64,000 nt of DNA from NCBI RefSeq assembly GCF_004363655.1, contig NZ_SNZH01000004.1, forward strand, positions 124,001 through 188,000, written 5' to 3'. The notes below the pieces were generated by a model. It was not told the origin of the DNA and did not search any database. It saw only the letters and a program-made list of their open reading frames with translations. Positions 1 through 8,245 of the stretch are shown here, piece after piece. The position numbers were made by a program, and so were the translations under genes. The first letter of the stretch is position 1. Each line of letters starts with the position of its first letter. Source of the DNA: Tahibacter aquaticus. GTDB taxonomy: Bacteria; Pseudomonadota; Gammaproteobacteria; Xanthomonadales; Rhodanobacteraceae.

Positions 1-125
1 GCCCAGCTTGAATGCATGGGCTGATGAAGACGCCGTCCCCATCCGAACTGGATGGGGAGTGAGCCCATCGGTCGTGCCGCGTCCTGCTACGACTTCAGGT
101 GAGACGCCCGTTACGACGAGCTCGT

Positions 126-195
126 GACGCACCCAGTAGCCGCTGGAAGTGCGCGCGCTCCGCTGTTCACACAACGGCGAATTACTGGGTGCGTC
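126..195. repeat. Inverted repeat, 13-bp perfect arms
   Basis: GACGCACCCAGTA at 126-138 is repeated as its exact reverse complement at 183-195, with a 44-bp spacer that itself has weak complementarity. It lies in a stretch without a supported gene (1-340) and could be a hairpin or a small non-autonomous element. No flanking duplication was found. Confidence 0.6.
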
Positions 196-341
196 TGCGT
201 GGGCGGCGGCGCCCTTGCCCAGGGGGAATTTCTCCGGCAAAAACTATCTGCAGCCCGAGATCTCCTGAAGCTCGATCCGGACAGGGAACGCGGGGGCTTC
301 GCCGGCCGACGCCGCTCTGCAGGAAGGCGCTAGCAAACGAG

Positions 342-473
342 GGCTCTGTTCTCACTTCAAGTTGGTGTTTCAGAAACCATCGATTTTCCGGCAGTTGCAG
401 CAACCTACCCCCGATCCGTTATCAGCTTTTCAAGGGCACGTACCCTCGACCAACTTGAGGTGAGAACAGAGCC
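342..473. mobile_element. 132-bp MITE with 9-bp target-site duplication
   Basis: The ends are perfect 14-bp inverted repeats (GGCTCTGTTCTCAC ... GTGAGAACAGAGCC), and the similarity continues inward for about 25 bp with one mismatch. The element is flanked on both sides by the 9-bp direct repeat GCAAACGAG (333-341 and 474-482). It is too short to code for a transposase, so it must be mobilised in trans. A 9-bp duplication is common for IS4-type and some other DDE transposases; the donor family cannot be named from this window. Confidence 0.85.
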
Positions 474-486
474 GCAAACGAGGATT

Positions 487-524
487 GAGCGACTCTAACC
501 CACCGCGTCCGCGGTGCGTCGCTC
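487..524. repeat. Nested hairpin next to the MITE
   Basis: GAGCGAC (487-493) pairs with GTCGCTC (518-524), and inside it CACCGCG (501-507) pairs with CGCGGTG (510-516) around a 2-nt loop. This forms a strong GC-rich double stem immediately beside the MITE and just before the TPR scrap. Its function is unknown. Confidence 0.5.
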
Positions 525-527
525 AAA

Positions 528-590
528 CGGCTCTGCCGCTTCGATGAGGCGCTGGCTGCCTACGAACAGGCCCTAACGCTGGAAGACAAG
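528..590 (+). pseudogene. TPR-motif gene fragment
   Basis: Translated on the plus strand, this 63-bp stretch gives LCRFDEALAAYEQALTLEDK, which fits the tetratricopeptide repeat consensus (small residues at the A-helix positions, A/Y/A pattern in the B helix). The reading frame runs into a TAG at 645-647 and no second repeat, start codon or ribosome binding site is visible. It is best read as a relic of a host or island TPR gene truncated by rearrangement at the edge of the island. The rest of 591-778 shows nothing recognisable. Confidence 0.5.
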
Positions 591-778
591 CTGCGCGTCA
601 AGCTTTCGTGGCGCTGCGTCCGCCCACGTCTTGGCGTTCGACCGTAGAGCACCGCGGCGCCGTGCAGGCGAACCGCGGGTGATGAGGCGCCATCACCCGG
701 ATCGCGGTCGACATCAACCCGGCCGGTCGGGGCTGCATGCTGCATGACGATCAACGGCCGGCGGAGGCAAATCCGCAG

Positions 779-3700
779 CTACAAGCTGATCCTCTTCTCA
801 GCCGCCTGACGATCTTCCCATTGCGCGTGGAGCAGCCAATCCTTAGCGCTCTCCCGAAGTACGTGCGCGGTCCTCGGCCATTGGTCCTGCAGTTGGTCCG
901 CCCAGCCGTCGGCTATCAGTGCGCGCGCCCGCTCTGATTCTCCACCGCCGTCCGCGGACCTTGTATGCGCACCGCGCTTGTTGAACAACTCGATCACGAT
1001 GGCCGACTCCATTTCGTCGTTCGCCAACGCTTCGATGAAGTCCCGGGCAACCCGATGCGGCCACATGTTGTCGTCCGAATCATCCGGACTGCAAGCCAAG
1101 AGCTTACCTATCTCGCGGGCAGCCACGCCAACGCGTCCAACCTGGCTCGCACGACGAAGAACTTCCTGAGCCCAACTCAACATGCTCTGACAGCCCAGAC
1201 CACTCTCGGCGTTGAGCCATGGAAGCCGCCGCCAAGAATCCAGCAACTTGTACGCAATCTCCGCCTTGGCGCGCAGATTGGCCTCAGCATCGGACTCATC
1301 GGATTCATCGGGCTGGTCCACCGCTCCGCCCTCGTCATCCTTGATTTCATCGTCCGCGCGGTAGAGATCGCTCAGCACTTGCACGAAGAACTCGGGGTTT
1401 TCAGCCATGTGGTCATGAAGCGCGAACTCACGCGCCGCGCCGTATGCATGGAGGGCGGGAAACCAGTGGTATTCAAGAGCTCCGAGCTCTTCGAGGCCAA
1501 CATCGGCTCGCGCCCTTAGCGCTTCGAAGATCTCGCCCAACCAATACCTGTCGATGTGTTGCGCCCTCTCGGGCTGCGCAATGACTTCTTCGAGCGCTCC
1601 AGCGAGCAAGCGCACGAGGGCCGTGCTTTCGCTCTGCTCCAGCCGACCCCCAACGAACGGGATCAGATCCACGCTGCGTCCGTGCTCCATCATGCGCTCG
1701 ACGGCTTCGGCAACGAGAGCCTCGTCGTCGCTTCGCACAAACGCATCCCGCGATGTCCAGTACGCAGACTGCACTTCCGCCGATTTCGACGCGACGAGGT
1801 TGAGCAACGCGTGCGTGTCGTCCCATGCGCGCAACAAGGCAGCGAGTTGAACGGACGTCGCGCCTCGACGCTCCGCGTTTTCTACCAAACCCTGACCCCA
1901 TGAGAGGCCAAATCGAGAAACGCCGATTCCACTTACCAGCGACGAAAGCCACGCAATCCGATCGTCCCCATCGAAGGTGGATAGAACGAACGCTGCGACC
2001 GTCTCTGGCGAACCGGTCCTGACAATCGATGGAGCAAGCAATCCCGGTGCCTTAGCCTGGCGCGAGAGCTTGATAAGGGCCTCAGCTCCCTGCAACACGA
2101 TCTTGGCCACGGCATCGTCCCTCTGGCCTTGTCCACGCGCGCGCCGCTGCTCCGATGTTTCTTTCGGGTCCATGCGCTCGAGCAACGTTGCGTCGAACAG
2201 ATGACGGTAGAGGTCGACCGGGTCGCTCGGCTCGAAACGGGCGGTGGTGGCGTTGATCTTGTCGACCATGGCAACAGGCATCGCCCACCCCGCTGACGCG
2301 TAGGCACGATGCTTGGCAACGAGCGCCGACAGCGCGTCCCACAAGGACGTGTCCTGGCCTTCGGCTACGAACGTCGAGCGCTTGCAGTCGATCTCTGCCA
2401 AAAGCGCATCGAGCTGTGCTTCGTTCTTGATGCTTGCAACCGCCTTGATCAACTTGATCCAGCGTGTCGGATCGGTTCCTGCCAAAGGCGTAGCGATTTG
2501 CACGACGAACTCGTGGTCGCACGCTTCGGATTGGTAGGTTGTATCAGGCCTTTGCGAAGATCCGGACTCCCGCCACTTCGGTTCCGCGGTACCGAACGAA
2601 ATGCCTTGCTGTTCCGGAAGCAGCTTGGCAAGTAAGGTCCACGCGATGCTCGGAAACCCGGCGCAGAGCTTTTCCAACGCACGGTGCCTTGCCGTATGCG
2701 AAACGTTGGTATGCGGCGCCCAAGGGAGAAAGATCCGAGCCAGGGAGTTGATGGGGCGGTTGTTCAGTCGGCCACCCGGATCGATCTCGGCCAGTAGGGC
2801 GAGCAGCCGCGTGGCACGAACGAAATAGGCGGGGTCCCAAGCCAACACCTCGAGCCCACGCAGGGTGCCGAGATAGAACGTTCGACCGAAGACCGGATTG
2901 TCGCTGCCCTCGAAAATTGGGGCCAACTTCGCGCTGTCACCACCGGTCAATGTTTCAAGAGCCGAGAGAAAAGGGAGGGGCGCGGCCTCCGCCAGATCCG
3001 GCAACAGCGAATCGAGGCTTGCAAGGGTCTGGTAGTCAAGCGCCAAACCCGGCAAATCCTGCACCACGCCATCCGCAAAGTGTTGGGCGGAAAAACTTCG
3101 ATCCACGTAGGTGAGGTTCTCAGCGTTGATGGCGATCAGACGCAGCACTTCAACGATTCCCCGACGCAGGGACGACGAGTACTTCATGCCCTTCCCTTCG
3201 ATCCGAGCGTAGGCCCGCCGATCGGCAGGCAGATCAAGGGCCGGATCCCGCTCGCCAAGAACTGTGATCGCCGCGTCGCGGAACCGGCCAAGATGGGCTC
3301 GGGTGATCACGCGGTGTTCGATGCCGATCTGCCAGAGATCGGCGGGGGCACTGAGCGCCGTGAGATCGCCTTCCCTGCGAACCGGGGAATCATCGAGGTA
3401 GAGCACGTCGCGGATACCTTGCTCTACCTGCTCGTAGGGGGAGCCGGCGAGTTCGGCGACGATCTCGCCATCGGCAGCGCTCAGGTGCATCCACGCACCG
3501 CACAAAAGTGGCCCGAGCAGGCGGCTCAGTTGTTGCGGTGTCGCCCAATCCGGTCGCCGAGAGTGAGCGAGATCACGAATGCGGTAGAGCACGGTGATGC
3601 TGCAATGGCATTTCCCCGCCGTGGTTCGCGCCTCGCTCTCGTGCAGCCCCATGTCTTGCAGCGCCTGGACAAACTCGTGCCGCTTTGGTCGGCGCAAGTC

Positions 3701-4639
3701 GATCAGAGCGCTGTTGTTTCCGCGCGCGGTGTGCGAGCTACCGTAGGCCACCGCCACGGTGTGGCCCCGCGCCGCAAGCCGACTCGCAAGATCGATCGCG
3801 CGCCCCAGCACAACGACGAACAACTTTTGGTCGGAATCGGTCAGATACGCTTCCGATTCTGGCTTGGTGATCACCACGCCCTTGGCGAGCAAGGCGGCGC
3901 GATGCGGCGCTTCCTCAGGGAGCATCAACACCGACGCTGCCACGAAAGCTGCTGCTTCGTGGGGTGAGTCGGCTTTGACCCGGAAAACCTCACCGCGCAC
4001 GGCCGACTGGATTGTTCTTTCGGCATCGGCGTCGCGGTTGAGCAGCAGGAGCCGCTCACTCATACGAGGAGAGATGCCGTGGCGGTAGTCGTCCCAAAAG
4101 GCCTCGATGCTTTTCATGTCCACCGACGCGATTGCCATCTCGCGAGCGAGCCATGCGCGGACCGTGGGGCTGTGGTCCAGCCAGTCCTCGAGATGATCGG
4201 CATCGAAGATTTTGACGTCCTTCCACACCCCTCGAGCACGCTGCACACATTCGAACCCGTCGCGATCCAGGCCGCCGTCGGTGTGCCACCGCCGCATGCT
4301 GAGCGCCACGAAGGTAACTTGCGAGCGATCCACATCAAGATAGCGGTCGCATGCGTCCGGCTTGCTCCGTTTCTCGAAGTCGCGCCGACCTTTCTTTGGC
4401 GGATCCTTTTCGGTGGAAAGTTCCCATACGGAGACCCCTGCGGGGACGTAGGGTGGCTTCCCTTGTGCTCGCAGCACGCCGTCGGCCCCCGGGCGGAACG
4501 TCGATTCGCCGGAGGGAAAAAATACATCCTCAATGCTGTCGGCGGTTGCCCGGATGAGCCGCCGAACCAGCTCCGGCAGCAACCTCTGGGCGGGGCTCCT
4601 GGAGGCGAAGTCTTCGAGTTGCTGAGCGCTTATTTTCAC
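779..4639 (-). CDS. Very large protein (about 1286 aa) with nuclease-like N-terminus, candidate defence effector
   Basis: I recognise the N-terminal layout but not a named family. Residues about 45-95 hold a GADG motif (Asp53) followed by a P-x-G-x-S-x-W-E stretch (Glu73) and a run of Lys (Lys78, Lys82, Lys83). This is the layout seen at the head of large defence-island proteins and is compatible with a PD-(D/E)xK-type nuclease fold. The remaining ~1100 residues are mostly helical and look like a repeat superhelix. I found no Walker A motif, so it does not look like a classical STAND ATPase. The GTG start at 4639 is preceded by AAGG six bases upstream; an in-frame TTG at 4756 is possible, but the extra 39 residues look non-conserved. 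It lies downstream of an XRE regulator and an ImmA/IrrE protease on the same strand, which suggests a regulated, possibly toxic activity. The function is inferred. Confidence 0.75.
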   Translation of the reverse strand: MKISAQQLEDFASRSPAQRLLPELVRRLIRATADSIEDVFFPSGESTFRPGADGVLRAQGKPPYVPAGVSVWELSTEKDPPKKGRRDFEKRSKPDACDRYLDVDRSQVTFVALSMRRWHTDGGLDRDGFECVQRARGVWKDVKIFDADHLEDWLDHSPTVRAWLAREMAIASVDMKSIEAFWDDYRHGISPRMSERLLLLNRDADAERTIQSAVRGEVFRVKADSPHEAAAFVAASVLMLPEEAPHRAALLAKGVVITKPESEAYLTDSDQKLFVVVLGRAIDLASRLAARGHTVAVAYGSSHTARGNNSALIDLRRPKRHEFVQALQDMGLHESEARTTAGKCHCSITVLYRIRDLAHSRRPDWATPQQLSRLLGPLLCGAWMHLSAADGEIVAELAGSPYEQVEQGIRDVLYLDDSPVRREGDLTALSAPADLWQIGIEHRVITRAHLGRFRDAAITVLGERDPALDLPADRRAYARIEGKGMKYSSSLRRGIVEVLRLIAINAENLTYVDRSFSAQHFADGVVQDLPGLALDYQTLASLDSLLPDLAEAAPLPFLSALETLTGGDSAKLAPIFEGSDNPVFGRTFYLGTLRGLEVLAWDPAYFVRATRLLALLAEIDPGGRLNNRPINSLARIFLPWAPHTNVSHTARHRALEKLCAGFPSIAWTLLAKLLPEQQGISFGTAEPKWRESGSSQRPDTTYQSEACDHEFVVQIATPLAGTDPTRWIKLIKAVASIKNEAQLDALLAEIDCKRSTFVAEGQDTSLWDALSALVAKHRAYASAGWAMPVAMVDKINATTARFEPSDPVDLYRHLFDATLLERMDPKETSEQRRARGQGQRDDAVAKIVLQGAEALIKLSRQAKAPGLLAPSIVRTGSPETVAAFVLSTFDGDDRIAWLSSLVSGIGVSRFGLSWGQGLVENAERRGATSVQLAALLRAWDDTHALLNLVASKSAEVQSAYWTSRDAFVRSDDEALVAEAVERMMEHGRSVDLIPFVGGRLEQSESTALVRLLAGALEEVIAQPERAQHIDRYWLGEIFEALRARADVGLEELGALEYHWFPALHAYGAAREFALHDHMAENPEFFVQVLSDLYRADDEIKDDEGGAVDQPDESDESDAEANLRAKAEIAYKLLDSWRRLPWLNAESGLGCQSMLSWAQEVLRRASQVGRVGVAAREIGKLLACSPDDSDDNMWPHRVARDFIEALANDEMESAIVIELFNKRGAHTRSADGGGESERARALIADGWADQLQDQWPRTAHVLRESAKDWLLHAQWEDRQAAEKRISL

Positions 4640-4840
4640 AGGGAGCCTTGGCTCTTGTCCGGATGCATCCAGAGTATCCTGCGAAGCTTGTCCTCTCGAA
4701 ACAGACGCCGGGGCATGGGCTCTGCGTTGTGAACACCTGAGAACAGCCGGGTGCAACCCGGCCGCTGTCCGTAGCGAGTGGGAAACCCGTACGGTGGACC
4801 TAGCGGCTCACAGCCCGGTTGCCGTTTCAGCCTGCTGGGA

Positions 4841-5692
4841 TCAACGCTTCGGCCAAGGCAGATGGCCGGTCAGCTCGGGCAGCAAGTCCTCGCTTTCGTC
4901 TCGGTCCGCCGCGCCCCGCTGGGAAGGTCCGACCCTTTCGAAGGTGAGGAGCGAAAGGGTTTGGTTCCATGCGCGCATGTGCAGCGCTTCTTCGCTGCAA
5001 GCAAACTGCATCGCTGCGTCGCTCGAACTCCAGTCGGAACCGTCCAGTTCTACGCTTTCGAGGGTCGTGTCGCGCGCCAGGGCTCGCGCGGCGGCCGAGG
5101 CAGCGGGGACCATCCCACCTTGGATGAAGATGCGCTGCTCCCTGAGCGCCGCCGACATGATCGCGCTCTGCACGCGACCACCTTCAGCAAAAACGTAAGC
5201 GATCAGCTCACGTGAGGCGCGCACGTAACTCGAAGCAACGCAGGGCCGTGATGCCTGAAAATGCGCGGAAAGCCGCTGCACCGTATCGACGCAGAACGGT
5301 GCGGTTGCTGCCAGCGAGCGAATCAAATGCGTCGGCACCAAGCACTCGGCGGCAAACACGTCGCACAGCTTTTCCTCCGGAGGCCGCCCGGAAAAGCGTT
5401 CCAGTTCACTCGCAGGAATTGTGGCTCCGTGGTTCGACGGCAAATCCAGGACGTGGTGTGCCAGTTCGTGCAGGACCGTAAACCTTCGGCGGAACGGGTC
5501 GTCGTTTTTGTTGACGACGATGAACGTCTTCGCCCCTTTGCGGAATGTGTTACCGGCCTCGCCTTCGGCAAGCTGGTCGCTCTCCTTGACCTCCATGTTG
5601 TGCGCAGAAGCCAACGCAATCACGTCCACGGGCGCCGAACTGATCCCGGCTACCAGCTTCCGGGCACGGGTGATGGCCGTGAGTTCGTCCAT
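4841..5692 (-). CDS. ImmA/IrrE family metallo-endopeptidase
   Basis: Predicted zinc protease of 283 residues. The HELAH zinc-binding motif is at residues 75-79 (HEXXH), followed by a conserved Asp-rich/aromatic segment and a second Glu region typical of the DUF955/ImmA-IrrE family. Known members cleave or inactivate a cognate XRE-type repressor after a stress signal, as ImmA does for ImmR. The gene begins only 4 bases after the XRE gene on the same strand, so the pair is almost certainly co-transcribed and functionally linked. The C-terminal ~130 residues extend beyond the minimal protease domain and may sense the trigger. There is a gap of about 200 bases before the large downstream gene. 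Confidence 0.9.
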   Translation of the reverse strand: MDELTAITRARKLVAGISSAPVDVIALASAHNMEVKESDQLAEGEAGNTFRKGAKTFIVVNKNDDPFRRRFTVLHELAHHVLDLPSNHGATIPASELERFSGRPPEEKLCDVFAAECLVPTHLIRSLAATAPFCVDTVQRLSAHFQASRPCVASSYVRASRELIAYVFAEGGRVQSAIMSAALREQRIFIQGGMVPAASAAARALARDTTLESVELDGSDWSSSDAAMQFACSEEALHMRAWNQTLSLLTFERVGPSQRGAADRDESEDLLPELTGHLPWPKR

Positions 5693-5696
5693 CGGC

Positions 5697-6065
5697 CTAG
5701 AAGGACTTCACCATCTCGATCAAGCGCTCCCACCCGGGCTGATCGGTGGGCCGGTTGCCGCGGAAGCTCATCGTGGCGACCGGCTCGACGTCCTCAATGG
5801 CGATGTCGGGTCGCTCCACGATCAGGGCAAAGAGCTGGTCGTCGATTTCGGTTTTCAGGAGAAGGCTCACGATCTCATGCTCCCTGGCCGACAGTTCCAA
5901 AGCTTTGGCGAGTTTTTCAACCGTCGCCGCGGACGGAGCGTCGCGATCGCCCTTCTCGAGGCGCCAAATATAAACATGGCTCAGATCGCTCGCGCGTTTC
6001 TCCAACTCTCTGAGACTGAGCCTTTTTTTATCCCGAAGATCCGCAATGTAGCGCCCGAAATCCAC
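5697..6065 (-). CDS. XRE-family helix-turn-helix transcriptional regulator
   Basis: A 122-residue protein whose first ~65 residues form an XRE/Cro-like HTH (motif LSLRELEKRASDLSHVYIWR at about 17-36, then an LEKG turn). The C-terminal half carries an acidic, hydrophobic tail that could be a dimer interface or the site recognised by the adjacent ImmA-type protease. The GTG start at 6065 has GAGG six bases upstream. It opens a leftward operon with the protease and the large protein, and stands divergent to the CBASS operon. It is therefore placed to repress either or both from the 6066-6254 intergenic region. No operator was identified with certainty. Confidence 0.9.
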   Translation of the reverse strand: MDFGRYIADLRDKKRLSLRELEKRASDLSHVYIWRLEKGDRDAPSAATVEKLAKALELSAREHEIVSLLLKTEIDDQLFALIVERPDIAIEDVEPVATMSFRGNRPTDQPGWERLIEMVKSF

Positions 6066-6134
6066 TTAACACCTCGTCAGGCTTGAACCCATAATCCGAA
6101 GAGTATAGGCTCGTTGCCCAAGTCAGTAACACCC

Positions 6135-6210
6135 ACCGCCCCACAGGGCGGTTTTTTAGACAAACGGTGTTGCCTGGCTCTGAAACAGCCCCGCCGCAAG
6201 GCGGTTTTTT
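6135..6210 (+). promoter_or_regulatory. Tandem intrinsic-terminator hairpins in the CBASS leader
   Basis: Two rho-independent terminator shapes point toward the CBASS genes. Hairpin 1: CCGCCC (6136-6141), CACA loop, GGGCGG (6146-6151), then six T. Hairpin 2: CCGCC (6191-6195), GCAA loop, GGCGG (6200-6204), then six T. A third small stem, ACCGTT/AACGGT (6219-6236), sits right before the ribosome binding site. No plus-strand gene lies upstream to be terminated, so these may work as an attenuator, or as insulation that keeps CBASS transcription low. The regulatory reading is inference; the hairpins are seen directly. Confidence 0.65.
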
Positions 6211-6254
6211 GAACCCCGACCGTTGCCTGAAACGGTAACGAGGAGATGCGTGCG

Positions 6255-6434
6255 ATGAGCAAAACGAGCGGGTTGAAACCAGGCCAAGCGGCTCCGGCCT
6301 CCGGCCAATACCGGATCCAAGGCCCCCGCGGAGGCAACGGGCCGGAACGGACGGTGGTTCGGAACGAGCCGTTGCCGCCCACCCCCAAGCCGAACTCGAC
6401 CTACAAACTGGTCGATCGCACGAAGACCAAATGA
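6255..6434 (+). CDS. Small YjzC-like protein heading the CBASS operon
   Basis: A 59-residue hydrophilic protein, rich in Gly, Pro, Lys and Thr, with a KPGQ-x-AP-x-SGQY opening and a central LPPTP motif. This resembles the small YjzC-like family, whose function is unknown. The start at 6255 is chosen because AGGAG at 6241-6245 lies nine bases upstream; the in-frame ATG at 6246 would be too close. It precedes the CD-NTase gene by 81 bases on the same strand and shares the terminator-bearing leader. Whether it belongs to the defence system or merely sits in its transcript cannot be told from sequence. Confidence 0.6.
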   Translation: MSKTSGLKPGQAAPASGQYRIQGPRGGNGPERTVVRNEPLPPTPKPNSTYKLVDRTKTK

Positions 6435-6515
6435 CCCCGTCATGGCTTCGCGGCCGCCGACGCGAAAAACGTCGATCGGCTGCGAGGTCCCTTTCACGCT
6501 TCGATGGAGGACCCT

Positions 6516-7790
6516 ATGAACACGTTTCCTACCAGCGGGCTTCCTTTGTCGGAGCCGATTGATTTCCTTCTGGCCGATGTGGCCATACGCGTACAGTTGA
6601 GTGCGACGAACCACAAGCTCGCCGTGGCTCGCTACGAGGCTGTGAACAAATGGATTGAGCGGCCGGGAAGCCCTCTTGAAGGCTGCGTTGATGTTTTCTA
6701 CGCGCAAGGCTCGATGGCGATCGGAGCGACGATCGCGTCCAAACTGGTGCACGATGAGTTCGACATTGACCTCATTGCGCAGCTGAACCTGCCCGCCGAC
6801 ACCCCGCCGCATCGGATGCTCGATCTGCTTGAAGCAGCGATTCGCGGCGAACCTGGTTCGCGCTACCACGAGATGACCGTGCGGTGCACGCGCTGCATTC
6901 AGATCCGGTACGCGGACGGCATGCACTTGGACGTCACCCCCATGGTGCGGCTGGCCCATCTTCCGGAACGATGTGGCTTCATCTTCCATGCGCGGCACCG
7001 GCACGAAGATCGCGATGACCGCCGGATCGTTGCGAACCCGTGGGGTTTCGCGCAATGGTTCATGGAGCACACGCCGGCTGAACTGGCCTTCGCCAACGTT
7101 TTTGAAGCGCGCGCTGCGGACTACGAGGCAACGCTCTTCGTCGCCAAAGCCGAATCAGAACCTGTTCCGGATTTGGTCGCTCCGCACAGGAAATCGATGG
7201 CGCTGATCGCGTTGCAACTGCTCAAGCGTTGGCGCAATGTGCAGTACGACCAGCGAGAGGGCCGGTGTCCGCCCTCGGTCGTGCTCGCGAAGTTCGTCGC
7301 GGACAACGCCAACTGCACGCGGACCCTGTCGGAAGAACTGCTTCATCAAGCAAAGCAGCTCAAGCTTGCGTTCGCACGCGCCCAGCTGACCCGGGAGTTG
7401 ATCGTGGTGAGCAACCCCGCCTGCCAGAGCGACGTGTTCACGGATCGCTGGCCCGAGGGGCTGGAGGCGCAAGGCGCCTTCCTCAGCGACCTCATGGTGC
7501 TGGTCCGCAAGCTGGAACAGCTGACGGGCGATTGCGATCTCGCCACCATGCAGCAGATCCTGTCGGATCTGTTCGGCGAGCGCCCCGCCCTGGAAGCGAT
7601 CCGAGCGTTCAACCGGCGGGCCGGCCTGGCGATCGTGCAGGGCGAATCTCGGCACGTTCCGGGGAGCGGTCGCTTCGACATCGCCGCCGGCGGGTCCGCA
7701 GCGGCCGCCACCGCCATTACGACGGGGGCGGCGGCGGCCAGCCGCGTGACTCCGAAGCACACGTATTTCGGAGGACCGGCACCCCGATGA
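6516..7790 (+). CDS. CBASS cyclic-oligonucleotide synthase (CD-NTase)
   Basis: A cGAS/DncV-like nucleotidyltransferase of 424 residues that would make a cyclic di- or trinucleotide alarm signal on phage infection. The polymerase-beta-type active site is intact: GS at 65-66, then DEFDIDLI with Asp83 and Asp85 as the metal-binding pair, and Asp139 in HLDVTP as the third carboxylate. The C-terminus is a flexible Ala/Gly/Thr-rich tail ending TYFGGPAPR, a plausible site for covalent attachment in type II CBASS. The start at 6516 has GGAGG at 6506-6510. The stop overlaps the next ATG (ATGA), coupling translation to the E2-like gene. The product nucleotide cannot be predicted from this sequence by eye. 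Confidence 0.93.
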   Translation: MNTFPTSGLPLSEPIDFLLADVAIRVQLSATNHKLAVARYEAVNKWIERPGSPLEGCVDVFYAQGSMAIGATIASKLVHDEFDIDLIAQLNLPADTPPHRMLDLLEAAIRGEPGSRYHEMTVRCTRCIQIRYADGMHLDVTPMVRLAHLPERCGFIFHARHRHEDRDDRRIVANPWGFAQWFMEHTPAELAFANVFEARAADYEATLFVAKAESEPVPDLVAPHRKSMALIALQLLKRWRNVQYDQREGRCPPSVVLAKFVADNANCTRTLSEELLHQAKQLKLAFARAQLTRELIVVSNPACQSDVFTDRWPEGLEAQGAFLSDLMVLVRKLEQLTGDCDLATMQQILSDLFGERPALEAIRAFNRRAGLAIVQGESRHVPGSGRFDIAAGGSAAAATAITTGAAAASRVTPKHTYFGGPAPR

Positions 7791-8245
7791 CGATGTCGAT
7801 GGAAAACCAGATACGCCGCATGCTGCAGCTCTACCCCGGGTTCGAGATCCGGCTCAACGGTGGCTGGCACGTCGTCTGGGAGGGAAGCTTAAAGCCGTTC
7901 GCCAAAACCTACCGCGTCCAAATTGCGCTAACGTTGAAAGACTGGATCGACGACATGCCGGTGCGATCGCTGTATCCGCAAGTCTGGCTGATGAACCCCA
8001 CGCTGGAAATCGTTTCCGAACAGGCACCCGATGTGCTGGTCCCGCACATCTACCTGAACACCTCGGACGCGCGCCGCTCGACACTGTGCCTATTCGACCC
8101 TGCACAGCGCGAATGGACGCGCTCGATGGCGATCGCTGAAACCACCATTCCGTGGACCATCGACTGGCTGGCCAGCTACGAGGGATGGCTGGCCACCGGT
8201 GAGTGGACGGGTGGTGGTCGCGACCATACGAGACCGGCGGCATGA
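7787..8245 (+). CDS. CBASS E2-like conjugation protein
   Basis: A 152-residue protein fitting the bacterial E2 (ubiquitin-conjugating enzyme-like) proteins of short type II CBASS. The expected active-site cysteine is Cys101 in STLCLFDP, with an upstream PHIY segment (His87) and a Trp-rich C-terminal helix (PWTIDWLASYEGW). In studied short type II systems, such an E2 acts without an E1 to conjugate or prime the CD-NTase through its C-terminus and so raises signal production. Both ends overlap neighbours by an ATGA (7787-7790 and 8242-8245), so the CD-NTase, E2 and phospholipase genes form a tightly coupled trio. There is no JAB peptidase and no E1 domain nearby. Confidence 0.85.
   Translation: MTMSMENQIRRMLQLYPGFEIRLNGGWHVVWEGSLKPFAKTYRVQIALTLKDWIDDMPVRSLYPQVWLMNPTLEIVSEQAPDVLVPHIYLNTSDARRSTLCLFDPAQREWTRSMAIAETTIPWTIDWLASYEGWLATGEWTGGGRDHTRPAA

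Noticed and set aside
7229-7786. Upstream part of the long frame that contains the E2-like protein
   Set aside because: It overlaps the CD-NTase gene in another frame; only the part from the ATG at 7787 matches the E2 fold.
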